A DNA stretch of 64,000 nt from Clusia tigrina (Eukaryota > Arthropoda > Insecta > Diptera > Clusiidae): positions 3,038,001 to 3,102,000 of the forward strand of contig CAKKTE020000328.1 in assembly GCA_920105625.2 (NCBI GenBank). The letters run 5' to 3'. Below, one piece after another: positions 1 through 12,748 of this stretch (positions within the stretch are counted from its first letter, which is position 1; the number at the start of each line of letters is the position of its first letter). The position numbers and the translations under genes were made by a program. Below the pieces are notes generated by a model that saw only the letters and a program-made list of their open reading frames with translations, did not search any database and was not told the DNA's origin.

Positions 1-196
1 AAGTTAGGGCCATTTGAAGTTTTATCAGTGTTTGATTTGGGACTCAAGGGTAGCATAGCTTTGAGCGATAGCTTAAATTGACAAGAAGCTCGAGTACTTT
101 ATTGTTACAAAATTTCAAGGTTTTATGACGCTCCAGTAAAAAGTTACAAGCATTTGTATGTTGCAAACTTTGATAGGTGTGGGACGTACCGTATAG
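1..196 (+). repeat. Representative satellite monomer (196 bp)
   Basis: This is the first complete monomer, used as the reference phase: it begins AAGTTAGGGCC and ends CCGTATAG. Landmarks within it are TTTGATTTGGGACTCAAGG (about 31-49), two ATAGCTT direct repeats 13 bp apart (55-61 and 68-74), the CTCGAG core (89-94), two GTTACAA direct repeats 39 bp apart (104-110 and 143-149), GACGCTCCAGT (127-137) and GGACGTACCG (182-191). It differs from the majority form by AAGAAGCTCGAG instead of AAGAGGCTCGAG and GTGGGACG instead of GTAGGACG. No convincing half-monomer symmetry suggests that the 196-bp unit arose as a dimer. The phase is arbitrary because the array has no natural start in the window. Confidence 0.95.
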
Positions 197-392
197 AATT
201 TAGGGCCATTTGAAGTTTTATCAGTGTTTGATTTGGGACTCAAGGGTAGCATAGCTTTGAACGATAGCTTAAATTGACAAGAGGATCGAGTACTTTATTG
301 TTACAAAATTTCAAGGTTTTATGACGCTCCAGTAAAAAGTTACAAGCTTTTGTATGTTGCAAACTTTGATAGGTGTAGGACGTACTGTAGAG

Positions 393-1372
393 AAGTTAGG
401 GCCATTTGAAGTTTTATCAGTGTTTGATTTGGGACTCAAGGGTAGCATAGCTTTGAGCGATAGCTTAAATTGACAAGAGGCTCGAGTAATTTATTGTTAC
501 AAAATTTTAAGTTCTTATGACGCTCCAGTAAAAGGTTACAAGCATTTGTATGTTGCAAACTTTGATAGGTGTAGGACTTACCGTATAGAAGTTAGGGCCA
601 TTTGAAGTTTTATCAGTGTTTGATTTGGGACTCAAGGGTAGCATAGCTTTGAGCGATAGCTTAAATTGAAAATAGGCTCGAGTACTCTATTGTTACAAAA
701 TTTCAAGGTTTTATGACGATCCAGTAAAAACTTACAAGCATTTGTATGTTGCAAACTTTGATAGGTGTAGGACGTACCGTATAGAAGTTAGGGCCATTTG
801 AAGTTTTATCAGTGTTTGATTTGGGACTCAAGAGTAGCATAGCTTTGAGCGATAGCTTAAATTGACAAGAGGCTCGAGTAACTTATTGTTACAAAATTTT
901 AAGTTCTTATGACGCTCCAGTAAAAGGTTACAAGCATTTGTATGTTGCAAACTTTGATAGGTGTAGGACTTACCGTATAGAAGTTAGGGCCATTTGAAGT
1001 TTTATCAGTGTTTGATTTGGGACTCAAGGGTAGCATAGCTTTGAGCGATAGCTTAAATTGAAAATAGGCTCGAGTACTCTATTGTTACAAAATTTCAAGG
1101 TTTTATGACGCTCCAGTAAAAACTTACAAGCATTTGTATGTTGCAAACTTTGATAGGTGTAGGACGTACCGTATAGAAGTTAGGGCCATTTGAAGTTTTA
1201 TCAGTGTTTGATTTGGGACTCAAGAGTAGCATAGCTTTGAGCGATAGCTTAAATTGACAAGAGGCTCGAGTAATTTATTGTTACAAAATTTTAAGTTCTT
1301 ATGACGCTCCAGGAAAAAGTTACAAGCATTTGTATGTTGCAAACTTTGATAGGTGTAGGACGCACCGTATAG
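393..1372 (+). repeat. Dimeric higher-order repeat, 392-bp period (2.5 copies)
   Basis: Two monomer types alternate, A-B-A-B-A'. Type A (393-588, 785-980) carries GAGTAA(T/C)TTATTG, TTTTAAGTTCTTATG and AAAAGGTTACAAG. Type B (589-784, 981-1176) carries TTGAAAATAGGCTCG, GAGTACTCTATTG and AAAACTTACAAG. The fifth monomer (1177-1372) is a diverged A type with CCAGGAAAAAG and GACGCACCG. The shared differences recur at 392 bp, so the unit duplicated as a pair. Confidence 0.85.
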
Positions 1373-1764
1373 AAGTTAGGGCCATTTGAAGTTTTATCAG
1401 TGTTTGATTTGGGACTCAAGGGTAGCATAGCTTTGAGCGATAGCTTAAATTGACAAGAAGCTCGAGTACTTTATTGTTACAAAATTTCAAGGTTTTATGA
1501 CGCTCCAGTAAAAAGTTACAAGCATTTGTATGTTGCAAACTTTGATAGGTGTGGGACGTACCGTATAGAATTTAGGGCCATTTGAAGTTTTATCAGTGTT
1601 TGATTTGGGACTCAAGGGTAGCATAGCTTTGAACGCTAGCTTAAATTGACAAGAGGATCGAGTACTTTATTGTTACAAAATTTCAAGGTTTTATGACGCT
1701 CCAGTAAAAAGTTACAAGCTTTTGTATGTTGCAAACTTTGATAGGTGTAGGACGTACTGTAGAG
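1373..1764 (+). repeat. Two-monomer duplicate of 1-392 (7-mer offset, 1372 bp)
   Basis: These two monomers repeat the first two of the window at an offset of exactly seven monomers. Shared rare variants are GTGGGACGTACCG followed by GAATTTAGGG (about 181 and 1553), GAGGATCGAG, AAGCTTTTGTATG and GTACTGTAGAG (about 383 and 1755). The match stops at the third monomer, which at 1765 carries GCATAACTTTG and GATTACC instead of the dimer type. One substitution distinguishes the copies (GAACGATAGC against GAACGCTAGC). The block looks like the remnant of a 7-mer higher-order unit. Confidence 0.8.
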
Positions 1765-2548
1765 AAGTTAGGGCCATTTGAAGTTTTATCAGTGTTTGAT
1801 TTGGGACTCAAGGGTAGCATAACTTTGAGCGATAGCTTAAATTGACAAGAGGCTCGATTACCTTATTGTTACAAAATTTCAACGTTTTATGACGCTCCAG
1901 TAAAAAGTTACAAACATTTGTATGTTGCAAACTTTGATAGGTGTAGTACGTACCGTAGAGAAGTTAGGGCCATTTGATGTTTTATCAGTGTTTGATTTGG
2001 GACTCAAGGGTAGCATAGCTTTGAGCGATAGCTTAAATTGACAAGAGGCTCGAGCAATTTATTGTTACAAAATTTTAAGTTCTTATGACGCTCCAGTAAA
2101 AAGTTACAAGCATTTGTATGTTGCAAACTTTGATAGGTGTAGGACGCACCGTATATAAGTTAGGGCCATTTGAAGTTTTGTCAGTGTTTGATTTGGGACT
2201 CAAGGGTAGCATAGCTTTGAGCGATAGCTTAAGTTGACAAGAGGCTCGAGTACTTTATTGTTACAAAATTTCAAGGTTTTATGACGCTGCAGTAAAAAGT
2301 TACAAGCATTTGTATGTTGCAAACTTTGATAGGTGTAGGACGTACCGTATAGAAGTTAGGGCCATTTGAAGTTTTATCTCTGTTTGATTTAGGATCCAAG
2401 GGTAGCATAGCTTCGAACGATAGCTTAAATTGACAAGAGGCTCGAGTACTTTATTGTTACAAAATTTCAAGGTTTTATGACGCTCCAGTAAAAAGTTGCA
2501 AGCATTTGTATGTTGCAAACTTTGATGTGTGCAGGACGTACTGTTTAG
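1765..2548 (+). repeat. Satellite monomers without clear local HOR
   Basis: Four monomers of mixed type. The first carries GATTACC and TTCAACGTTTTATG, which recur in the trimer block to the right. The second has the GAGCAATTTATTG form and GACGCACCG. The third has TTGTCAGTG and GCTGCAGTAAA. The fourth has TATCTCTGTTTGATTTAGG, which recurs near 6488 and 8251. No unit inside this interval repeats at a fixed higher-order spacing that I could see. Confidence 0.7.
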
Positions 2549-5485
2549 AAGTTAGTTCCATTTGAAGTTTTATCAGTGTTTGGTTTGGGACTCAAGGGTA
2601 GCATAGCTTTGAGCGATAGCTTAAATTGACAAGAAGCTCGAGTACTTTATTGTTACAAAATTTTAAGTTTTTATGACGCTCCAGTAAAAAGTTACAAGCA
2701 TTTGTATGTTGCAAACTTTGATAGGTGAAGGACGTACCGTCTAGAAGTTGGGGCCATTTGAAGTTTTATCAGTGTTTGATTTGGGACTCAAGGGTAGCAT
2801 AGCTTTGAGCGATAGCTTAAATTGACAAGAGGCTCGAGTACTTTATTGTTACAAAATTTCAAGGTTTTAGGACGCTCCAGTAAAAAGTTACAAGCATTTG
2901 TATGTTGCAAACTTTGATAGGTGTAGGACGTACCGTATAGAAATTAGGGCCATTTGAAGTTTTGTCAGTGTTTGATTTGGGACTCAAGGGTAGCATAGCT
3001 TTGAGCGATAGTTTAAATTGACAAGAGGCTCGATTACCTTATTGTTACAAAATTTCAACGTTTTATGACGCTCCAGTAAAAAGTTACAAACATTTGTATG
3101 TTGCAAACTTTGATAGGTGTAGTACGTACCGTATAGAAGTTAGGGCCATTTGAAGTTTTATCAGCGTTTGATTTGGGACTCAAGGGTAGCATAGCTTTGA
3201 GCGATAGCTTAAATTGACAAGAAGCTCGAGTACTTTATTGTTACAAAATTTTAAGTTTTTATGACGCTCCAGTAAAAAGTTACTAGCATTTGTATGTTGC
3301 AAACTTTGATAGGTGAAGGACGTACCGTATAGAAGTTGGGGCCATTTGAAGTTTTATCAGTGTTTGATTTGGGACTCAAGGGTAGCATAGCTTTGAGCGA
3401 TAGCTTAAATTGACAAGAGGCTCGAGTACTTTATTGTTACAAAATTTCAAGGTTTTAGGACGCTCCAGTAAAAAGTTACAAGCATTTGTATGTTGCAAAC
3501 TTTGATAGGTGTAGGACGTACCGTATAGAAATTAGGGCCATTTGAAGTTTTGTCAGTGTTTGATTTGGGACTCAAGGGTAGCATAGCTTTGAGCGATAGT
3601 TTAAATTGACAAGAGGCTCGATTACCTTATTGTTACAAAATTTCAACGTTTTATGACGCTCCAGTAAAAAGTTACAAGCATTTGTGTGTTGCAAACTTCG
3701 ATAGGTGTAGTACGTACCGTATAGAAGTTAGGGCCATTTGAAGTTTTATCAGCGTTTGATTTGGGACTCAAGGGTAGCATAGCTTTGAGCGATAGCTTAA
3801 ATTGACAAGAATCTCGAGTACTTTATTGTTACAAAATTTCAAGTTTTTATGACGCTCCAGTAAAAAATTACAAGCATTTGTATGTTGCAAACTTTGATAG
3901 GTGAAGGACGTACCGTATAGAAGTTGGGGCCATTTGAAGTTTTATCAGTGTTTGATTTGGGACTCAAGGGTAGCATAGCTTTGAGCGATAGCTTAAATTG
4001 ACAAGAAGCTCGAGTACTTTATTGTTACAAAATTTTAAGTTTTTATGACGCTCCAGTAAAAAGTTACAAGCATTTGTATGTTGCAAACTTTGATAGGTGA
4101 AGGACGTACCGTATAGAAGTTGGGGCCATTTGAAGTTTTATCAGTGTTTGATTTGGGACTCGAGGGTAGCATAGCTTTGAGCGATAGCTTAAATTGACAA
4201 GAGGCTCGAGTACTTTATTGTTACAAAATTTCAAGGTTTTAGGACGCTCCAGTAAAAAGTTACAAGCATTTGTATGTTGCAAACTTTGATAGGTGTAGGA
4301 CGTACCGTACAGAAATTAGGGCCATTTGAAGTTTTGTCAGTGTTTGATTTGGGACTCAAGATAGCATAGCTTTGAGCGATAGCTTAAGTTGACAAGAGGC
4401 TCGAGTACTTTATTGTTACAAAATTTCAAGGTTTTATGACGCTCCAGTAAAAAGTTGCAAGCATTTGTATGTTGCAAACTTTGATATGTGTAGGACGTAC
4501 CGTATAGAAGTTAGGGCCATTTGAAGGTTTATCAGTGTTTGATTTGGGACTCAAGGGTAGCATAGCTTTGAGCGATAGTTTAAATTGACAAGAGGCTCGA
4601 TTACCTTATTGTTACAAAATTTCAACGTTTTATGACGCTCCAGTAAAAAGTTACAAGCATTTGTATGTTGCAAACTTTGATAGGTGTAGTACGTACCGTA
4701 TAGAAGTTAGGGTCACTTGAAGTTTTATCAGCGTTTGATTTGGGACTCAAGGGTAGCATAGCTTTGAGCGATAGCTTAAATTGACAAGAAGCTCGAGTAC
4801 TTTATTGTTACAAAATTTCAAGTTTTTATGACGCTCCAGTAAAAAGTTACAAGCATTTGTATGTTGCAAACTTTGATAGGTGAAGGACGAACCGTATAGA
4901 AGTTGGGGCCATTTGAAGTTTTATCAGTGTTTGATTTGGGACTCAAGGGTAGCATAGCTTTGAGCGATAGCTTAAATTGACAAGAGGCTCGAGTACTTTA
5001 TTGTTACAAAATTTCAAGGTTTTAGGACGCTCCAGTAAAAAGTTACAAGCATTTGTATGTTGCAAACTTTGATAGGTGTAGGACGTACCGTATAGAAATT
5101 AGGGCCATTTGAAGTTTTGTCAGTGTTTGATTTGGGACTCAAGATAGCATAGCTTTGAGCGATAGCTTAAGTTGACAAGAGGCTCGAGTACTTTATTGTT
5201 ACAAAATTTCAAGGTTTTAGGACGCTCCAGTAAAAAGTCACAAGCATTTGTATGTTGCAAACTTTGATAGGTGTAGGACGTACCGTATAGAAATTAGGGC
5301 CATTTGAAGTTTTGTCAGTGTTTGATTTGGGACTCAAGATAGCATAGCTTTGAGCGATAGCTTAAGTTGACAAGAGGCTCGAGTACTTAATTGTTACAAA
5401 ATTTCAAGGTTTTATGACGCTCCAGTAAAAAGTTGCAAGCATTTGTATGTTGCAAACTTTGATATGTGTAGTACGTACCGTATAG
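2549..5485 (+). repeat. Trimeric higher-order repeat, 588-bp period
   Basis: Three monomer types recur in order. Type 1 has AAGAAGCTCGAG and GTGAAGGACG. Type 2 has AGTTGGGGCC and GGTTTTAGGACGC. Type 3 has AAATTAGGGCC, TTTTGTCAG and CGATTACC, followed by GTAGTACGTACCG. The GTGAAGGACG marker lies at about 2727, 3315 and 3903 (588 bp apart), then at 4099 and 4871 where extra or exchanged monomers break the rhythm. The cleanest part is 2549-3920. From 4313 some type 3 monomers are replaced by a form with a 1-bp deletion, CAAGATAGC. The GTACGTAC of type 3 is an 8-bp palindrome absent from the consensus. Confidence 0.85.
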
Positions 5486-5681
5486 AAGTTAGGGCCATTT
5501 GAAGTTTTATCAGCGTTTGATTTGGGACTCAAGGGTAGCATAGCTTTGAGCGATAGCTTAAATTGACAAGAAGCTCGAGTACTTTATTGTTACAAAATTT
5601 CAAGTTTTTATGACGCTCCAGTAAAAAGTTACAAGCATTTGTATGTTGCAAACTTTGATATGTGTAGGACGTACTGTATAG

Positions 5682-8600
5682 AAGTTAGGGCCATTTGAAG
5701 TTCTATCAGTGTTTGATTTGGGACTCAAGGGTAGCATAGCTTTGAGCGATAGCTTAAATTGACAAGAGGCTCGAGTAATTTATTGTTACAAAATTTTAAG
5801 TTCTTATGACGCTCCAGTAAAAAGTTACAAGCATTTGTATGTTGCAAACTTTGATAGGTGTAGGACGTACCGTATAGAAGTTAGGGCCATTTGAAGTTTT
5901 ATCAGTGTTTGATTTGGGACTCAAGGGTAACATAGCTTTGAGCGATAGCTTACATTGAAAAGAGGCTCGAGTACTCTATTGTTACAAAATTTCAAGGTTT
6001 TATGACGCTCCAGTAAAAAGTTAGAAGCATTTGTATGTTGCAAACTTTGATAGGTGTAGGATGTACCGTATAGAAGTTAGGGCCATTTGAAGTTTTGTCA
6101 GTGTTTGATTTGGGACTCAAGATAGCATAGCTTTGAGCGATAGCTTAAGTTGACAAGAGGCTCGAGTACTTTACTGTTACAAAATTTCAAGGTTTTATGA
6201 CGCTCCAGTAAAAAGTTGCAAGCATTTGTATGTTGCAAACTTTGATATGTGTAGGACGTACCGTATAGAAGTTAGGGCCATTTGAAGTTTTATCTGTGTT
6301 TGATTTGGGACTCAAGGGTAGCATAGCTTTGAACGATAGCTTAAGTTGACAGGAGGCTCGAGTACTTTATTGTTACAAAATTTCAAGGTTTTATGAAGCT
6401 CCAGTAAAAAGTTACAAGCATTTGTATGTTGCAAACTTTGATAGGTGTAGGACGTACCTTATAGAAGTTAGGGCCATTTGAAGTTTTATCTCTGTTTGAT
6501 TTAGGATTCAAGGGTTGCATAGCTTTGAACGATAGCTTAAATTGACAAGAGGCTCGAGTACTTTATTGTTACAAAATTTCAAGGTTTTATGACGCTCCAG
6601 TAAAAAATTGCAAGCATTTGTATGTTGCAAACTTTGATATGTGTAGGACGTACCGTATAGAAGGTAGGGCCATTTGAAGTTTTATCAGTGTTTGATTTGG
6701 GACTCAAGGGTAGCATAGCTTTGAGCGATAGCTTAAATTGACAAGAGGCTCGAGTAATTTATTGTTACAAAATTTTAAGTTCTTATGACGCTCCAGTAAA
6801 AAGTTACAAGCATTTGTATGTTGCAAACTTTGATAGGTGTAGGACGTACCGTATAGAAGTTAGGGTCATTTGAAGTTTTATCAGTGTTTGATTTGGGACT
6901 CAAGGGTAGCATAGCTTTGAGCGATAACTTAAATTGAAAATAGGCTCGAGCACTCTATTGTTACAAAATTTCAAGGTTTTATGACGCTCCAGTAAAAAGT
7001 TACAAGCATTTGTATGTTGCAAACTTTGATAGGTGTAGGACGTACCGTATAGAAGTTAGGGCCATTTGAAGTTCTATCAGTGTTTGATTTGGGACTCAAG
7101 GGTAGCATAGCTTTGAGCGATAGCTTAAATTGACAAGAGGCTCGAGTAATTTATTGTTACAAAATTTTAAGTTCTTATGACGCTCCAGTAAAAAGTTACA
7201 AGCATTTGTATGTTGCAAACTTTGATAGGTGTAGGACGTACCGTATAGAAGTTAGGGCCATTTGAAGTTTTATCAGTGTTTGATTTGGGACTCAAGGGTA
7301 ACATAGCTTTGAGCGATAGCTTACATTGAAAAGAGGCTCGAGTACTCTATTGTTACAAAATTTCAAGGTTTTATGACGCTCCAGTAAAAAGTTAGAAGCA
7401 TTTGTATGTTGCAAACTTTGATAGGTGTAGGACGTACCGTATAGAAGTTAAGGCCATTTGAAGTTTTGTCAGTGTTTGATTTGGGACTCAAGGGTAGCAT
7501 AACTTTGAGCGATAGCTTAAGTTGACAAGAGGCTCGAGTACTTTACTGTTACAAAATTACAATGTTTTATGACGCTCCAGTAAAAAGTTGCAAGCATTTG
7601 TATGTTGCAAACTTTGATATGTGTAGGACGTACCGTATAGAAGTTAGAGCCATTTGAAGTTTTATCTGTGTTTGATTTGGGACTCAAGGGTAGCATAGCT
7701 TTGAACGATAGCTTAAATTGACAAGAGGCTCGAGTAATTTATTGTTACAAAATTTTAAGTTCTTATGACGCTCCAGTAAAAAGTTACAAGCATTTGTATG
7801 TTGCAAACTTTGATAGGTGTAGGACGTACCGTATAGAAGTTAGGGCCATTTGAAGTTGTATCAGTGTCTGTTTTGGGACTCAAGGGTAGCATAGCTTTGA
7901 GCGATAGCTTAAATTGAAAAGAGGCTCGAGTACTCTATTGTTACAAAATTTCAAGGTTTTATGAAGCTCCAGTAAAAAGTTACAAGCATTTGTATGTTGC
8001 AAACTTTGATAGGTGTAGGACGTACCGTATAGAAGTTTGGGCCATTTGAAGTTTTGTCAGTGTTTGATTTGGCACTCAAGATAGCATAGCTTTGAGCGAT
8101 AGCTTAAGTTGACAGGAGGCTCGAGTACTTTATTGTTACAAAATTTCAAGGTTTTATGAAGCTCCAGTAAAAAGTTACAAGCATTTGTATGTTGCAAACT
8201 TTGATAGGTGTAGGACGTACCTTATAGAAGTTAGGGCCATTTGAAGTTTTATCTCTGTTTGATTTAGGATTCAAGGGTTGCATAGCTTTGAACGATAGCT
8301 TAAATTGACAAGAGGCTCGAGTACTTTATTGTTACAAAATTTCAAGGTTTTATGACGCTCCAGTAAAAAGTTGCAAGCATTTGTATGTTGCAAACTTTGA
8401 TATGTGTAGGACGTACCGTATAGAAGTTAGGGCCATTTGAAGTTTTATCAGTGTTTGATTTGGGACTCAAGGGTAGCATAGCTTTGAGCGATAGCTTAAA
8501 TTGACAAGAGGCTCGAGTAATTTATTGTTACAAAATTTTAAGTTCTTATGACGCTCCAGTAAAAAGTTACAAGCATTTGTATGTTGCAAACTTTGATAGG

Positions 8601-8820
8601 TGTAGGACGTACCGTATAGAAGTTAGGGCCATTTGAAGTTTTATCAGTGTTTGATTTGGGACTCAAGGGTAGCATAGCTTTGAGCGATAGCTTAAATTGA
8701 CAAGAGGCTCGAGTAATTTATTGTTACAAAATTTTAAGTTCTTATGACGCTCCAGTAAAAAGTTACAAGCATTTGTATGTTGCAAACTTTGATAGCTGTA
8801 GGACGCACCGTATATAAGTT
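5682..8820 (+). repeat. Interleaved 7-mer (1371 bp) and 9-mer (1763 bp) duplications
   Basis: Two partial duplications overlap here. The monomers from 5682 to about 6080 recur from 7053 to about 7450 at 1371 bp; shared rare variants are GTTCTATCAGTG, GGTAACATAGC, TTACATTGAAAAG and AAAGTTAGAAGC. Separately, about 6330-6850 recurs at about 8093-8613 at 1763 bp, marked by GACAGGAGGCTCG, ATGAAGCTCC, GTACCTTATAG and TATCTCTGTTTGATTTAGG. The monomers between these blocks match less well. The pattern suggests successive unequal exchanges at different whole-monomer distances. Confidence 0.75.
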
Positions 8821-10210
8821 AGGGCCATTTGAAGTTTTGTCAGTGTTTGATTTGGGACTCATGGGTAGCATAGCTTTGAGCGATAGCTTAAGTTGACAAG
8901 AGGCTCGAGTACTTTATTGTTACAAAATTTCAAGGTTTTATGACGCTCCAGTAAAAACTTACAAGCATTTGTATGTTGCAAACTTTGATAGGTGTAGGAC
9001 GTACCGTATAGAAGTTAGGGCCATTTGAAGTTTTATCAGTGTTTGATTTGGAACTCAAGGGTAGCATAGCTTTGAGCGATAGTTTAAGTTGAAAAGAGGC
9101 TCGAGTACTTTATTGTTACAAAATTTCAAGGTTTTATGACGCTCCAGTAAAAACTTACAAGCATTTGTATGTTGCAAACTTTGATAGGTGTAAGACGCAC
9201 CGTATAGAAGTTAGGACCATTTGAAGTTTTATCAGTGTTTGATTTGGGACTCAAGGGTAGCATAGCTTTGAGCGATAGCTTAAATTGACAAGAAGCTCGA
9301 GTACTCTATTGTTACAAAATTTCAAGGTTTTATGACGCTCCAGTCAAAAGTTACAAGCATTTGTATGTTGCAAACTTTGATAGGTGTGGGACGTACCGTA
9401 TAGAATTTAGGGCCATTTGAAGTTTTATCAGTGTTTGATTTGGGACTCAAGGGTAGCATAACTTTGAGCGATAGCTTAAATTGACAAGAGGCTCGATTAC
9501 CTTATTGTTACAAAATTTCAACGTTTTATGACGCTCCAGTAAAAAGTTACAAGCATTTGTATGTTGCAAACTTTGATAGGTGTAGTACGTACCGTATAGC
9601 AGTTAGGGCCATTTGAAGTTTTATCAGCGTTTGATTTGGGACTCAAGGGTAGCATAGCTTTGAGCGATAGCTTAAATTGACAAGAAGCTCGAGTACTTTA
9701 TTGTTACAAAATTTCAAGTTTTTATGACGCTAAAGTAAAAAGTTACAAGTATTTGTATGTTGCAAACTTTGATAGGTGAAGGACGTAACGTATAGAAGTT
9801 GGGGCCATTTGAAGTTTTATCAATGTTTGATTTGGGACTCAAGGGTAGCATAGCTTTGAGCGATAGCTTAAATTGACAAGAGGCTCGAGTATTTTATTGT
9901 TACAAAATTTCAAGGTTTTAGGACGCTCCAGTAAAAAGTTACAAGCATTTGTATGTTGCAAACTTTGATAGGTGTAGGACGTACCGTATAGAAGTTAGGG
10001 CCATTGGAAGTTTTGTCAGTGTTTGATTTGGGACTCAAGATAGCATAGCTTTGAGCGATAGCTCAAGTTGACAAGAGGCTCGAGTACTTTATTGTTACAA
10101 AATTTCAAGGTTTTATGACGCACCAGTAAAAAGTTACAAGCATTTGTATGTTGCAAACTTTGATAGGTGTAGTACGTACCGTATAGAAGTTAGGGCCATT
10201 TGAAGTTTTA
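8821..10210 (+). repeat. Diverged precursor-like copy of part of the 12/13-mer HOR
   Basis: Rare variants in this stretch recur inside the adjoining higher-order array. GGAACTCAAGG followed by AGTTTAAGTTGAAAAG and AAAACTTACAAG occurs at about 9051 and again at 12183 (offset 3132) and 14525. GCATAACTTTGAGCG at about 9454 recurs at an offset of 3125; the 7-bp change is explained by a deletion at about 12320. This copy lacks that deletion, so the segment may represent an earlier state. Trimer-like monomers (GGGGCC, GGTTTTAGG) are interspersed near 9800-9990. Confidence 0.65.
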
Positions 10211-12748
10211 TCAGCGTTTGATTTGGGACTCAAGGGTAGCATAATTTTGAGCGATAGCTTAAATTGACAAGAGGCTCGATTACCTTATTGTCACAAAATT
10301 TTAACGTTTTATGACGCTCCAGTAAAAAGTTACAAGCATTTGTATGTTGCAAACTTTGATAGGTGTAGTACGTACCGTATAGAAAATAGGGCCATTTGAA
10401 GTTTTATCAGTATTTGATTTGGGACTCAAGGGTAGCATAGCTTTGAGCGATAGCTTAAATTGACAAGAGGCTCGAGTACTTTATTGTTACAAAATTTCAA
10501 GGTTTTAGGACGCTCCAGTAAAAAGTTACAAGCATTTGTATGTTGCAAACTTTGATAGGTGTAGGACGTACCGTATAGAAGTTAGGGCCATTTGAAGTTT
10601 TGTCAGTGTTTGATTTGGGACTCAAGATAGTATAGCTTTGAGCGATAGCTTTAGTTGACAAGAGGCTCGAGTACTTTATTGTTACAAAATTTCAAGGTTT
10701 TATGACGCTCCAGTAAAAAGTTACAAGCATTTGTATGTTGCAAACTTTGATAGGTGTAGGACGTACCGTATAGAAGTTAGGGCCATTTGAAGTTTTATCT
10801 GTGTTTGATTTGGGACTCAAGGGTAGCATAGCTTTGAACGATAGCTTAAATTGACAAGAGGCTCGAGTACTTTATTGTTACAAAATTTTAAGGTTTTATG
10901 ACGCTCCAGTAAAAAGTAGCAAGCATATGTATGTTGCAAACTTTGATATGTGTAGGACGTACCGTATAGAAGTTAGGGCCATTTGAAGTTTAATCAGTGT
11001 TTGATTTGGGACTCAAGGGTAGCATAGCTTTGAGCGATAGCTTAAATTGACAAGAGGCTCGAGTAATTTATTGTTACAAAATTTTAAGTTCTTATGACGC
11101 TCCAGTAAAAAGTTACAAGCATTTATATGTTGCAAACTTTGATAGGTGTAGGACGTACCGTATAGAAGTTAAGGCCATTTGAAGTTTTATCAGTGTTTGA
11201 TTTGGGACTCAAGGGTAACATAGCTTTGAGCGATAGCTTAAATTGAAAAGAGGCTCGAGTACTCTATTGTTACAAAATTTCAAGGTTTTATGACGCTCCA
11301 GTAAAAAGTTACAAGCATTTGTATGTTGCAAACTTTGATAGGTGTAGGACGTACCGTATAGAAGTTAGGGCCATTTGAAGTTTTGTCAGTGTTTGATTTG
11401 GGACTCAAGATAGCATACCTTTGAGCGATAGCTTAAGTCAACAAGAGGCTCGAGTACTTTATTGTTACAAAATTTCAAGGTTTTATGACGCTCCAGTAAA
11501 AAGTTGCAAGCATTTGTATGTTGCAAACTTTGATATGTGTAGGACGTACCGTATAGAAGTTAGGGCCATTTGAAGTTTTATCAGTGTTTGATTTGGGACT
11601 CAAGGGTAGCATAGCGTTGAGCGATAGCTTAAATTGACAAGAGGCTCGAGTAATTTATTGTTACAAAATTTTAAGTTCTTATGACGCTCCAGTAAAAAGT
11701 TACAAGCATTTGTATGTTGCAAACTTTGATAGGTGTAGGACGTACCGTATAGAAGTTAGGGCCATTTGAAGTTTTATCAGTGTTTGATTTGGGACTCAAG
11801 GGTAGCATAGCTTTGAGCGATAGCTTAAATTGACAAGAGGCTCGAGTAATTTATTGTTACAAAATTTTAAGTTCTTATGACGCTCCAGTAAAAAGTTACA
11901 AGCATTTGTATGTTGCAAACTTTGATAGGTGTAGGACGTACCGTATAGAAGTTAGGGCCATTTGAAGTTTTATCAGTGTTTGATTTGGCACTCAAGATAG
12001 CATAGCTTTGAGCGATAGCTTAAGTTGACAGGAGGCTCGAGTACTTTATTGTTACAAAATTTCAAGGTTTTATGAAGCTCCAGTAAAAACTTACAAGCAT
12101 TTGTATGTTGCAAACTTTGATAGGTGTAGGACGTACCGTATAGAAGTTAGGGCCATTTGAAGTTTTATCAGTGTTTGATTTGGAACTCAAGGGTAGCATA
12201 GCTTTGAGCGATAGTTTAAGTTGAAAAGAGGCTCGAGTACTTTATTGTTACAAAATTTCAAGGTTTTATGACGCTCCAGTAAAAACTTACAAGCATTTGT
12301 ATGTTGCAAACTTTGATAGACGCACCGTATAGAAGTTAGGACCATTTGAAGTTTTATCAGTGTTTGCTTTGGGACTCAAGGGTAGCATAGCTTTGAGCGA
12401 TAGCTTAAATTGACAAGAAGCTCGAGTACTTTATTGTTACAAAATTTCAAGGTTTTATGACGCTCCAGTCAAAAGTTACAAGCATTTGTATGTTGCAAAC
12501 TTTGATAGGTGTGGGACGTACCGTATAGAATTTAGGGCCATTTGAAGTTTTATCAGTGTTTGATTTGGGACTCAAGGGTAGCATAACTTTGAGCGATAGC
12601 TTAAATTGACAAGAGGCACGATTACCTTATTGTTACAAAATTTCAAGGTTTTATGACGCTCCAGTAAAAAGTTACAAGCATTTGTATGTTGCAAACTTTG
12701 ATAGGTGTAGTACGTACCGTATAGAAGTTAGGGCCATTTGAAGTTTTA
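10211..12748 (+). repeat. 12/13-mer HOR, copy 1 (13 monomers, 2538 bp)
   Basis: The unit is phased on the TCAGCGTTTG monomer that carries GCATAATTTTGAGCG. In order it contains CAAGATAGTATAGC with CTTTAGTTGAC (about 10621), TATCTGTGTTTG, GTTTAATCAGTG, GGTAACATAGC with CTCTATTG (about 11215), CAAGATAGCATACC with AAGTCAAC (about 11400), GGCACTCAAGATAG (about 11980), GGAACTCAAGG and TGTTTGCTTTGGG. The total is short of 13 x 196 (2548) because of 1-bp deletions in the CAAGATAG monomers and a 7-bp deletion at about 12320 (GATAGACGCACCG). This copy has the GGTAACATAGC monomer that copy 2 lacks. Confidence 0.85.
12317..12333 (+). other. 7-bp deletion monomer marking the 12/13-mer HOR
   Basis: The normal GATAGGTGTAGGACGCACCG is shortened to GATAGACGCACCG. 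The matching monomer 2342 bp later, at about 14658, has the same deletion with one substitution (GATAGCCGCACCG). The related monomer near 9180 has full length, so the deletion arose before the last duplication of the unit. Confidence 0.85.

Noticed and set aside
51..75. Hairpin or terminator formed by the AGCT-rich stretch
   Set aside because: The two ATAGCTT copies are direct repeats. The only self-complementary part is a 4-bp AGCT, too short for a stable stem.
1..196. Monomer derived from a head-to-tail duplication of a 98-bp half
   Set aside because: Only short matches such as GTTACAA and ATAGCTT recur, at spacings of 39 and 13 bp, and the two halves do not align.
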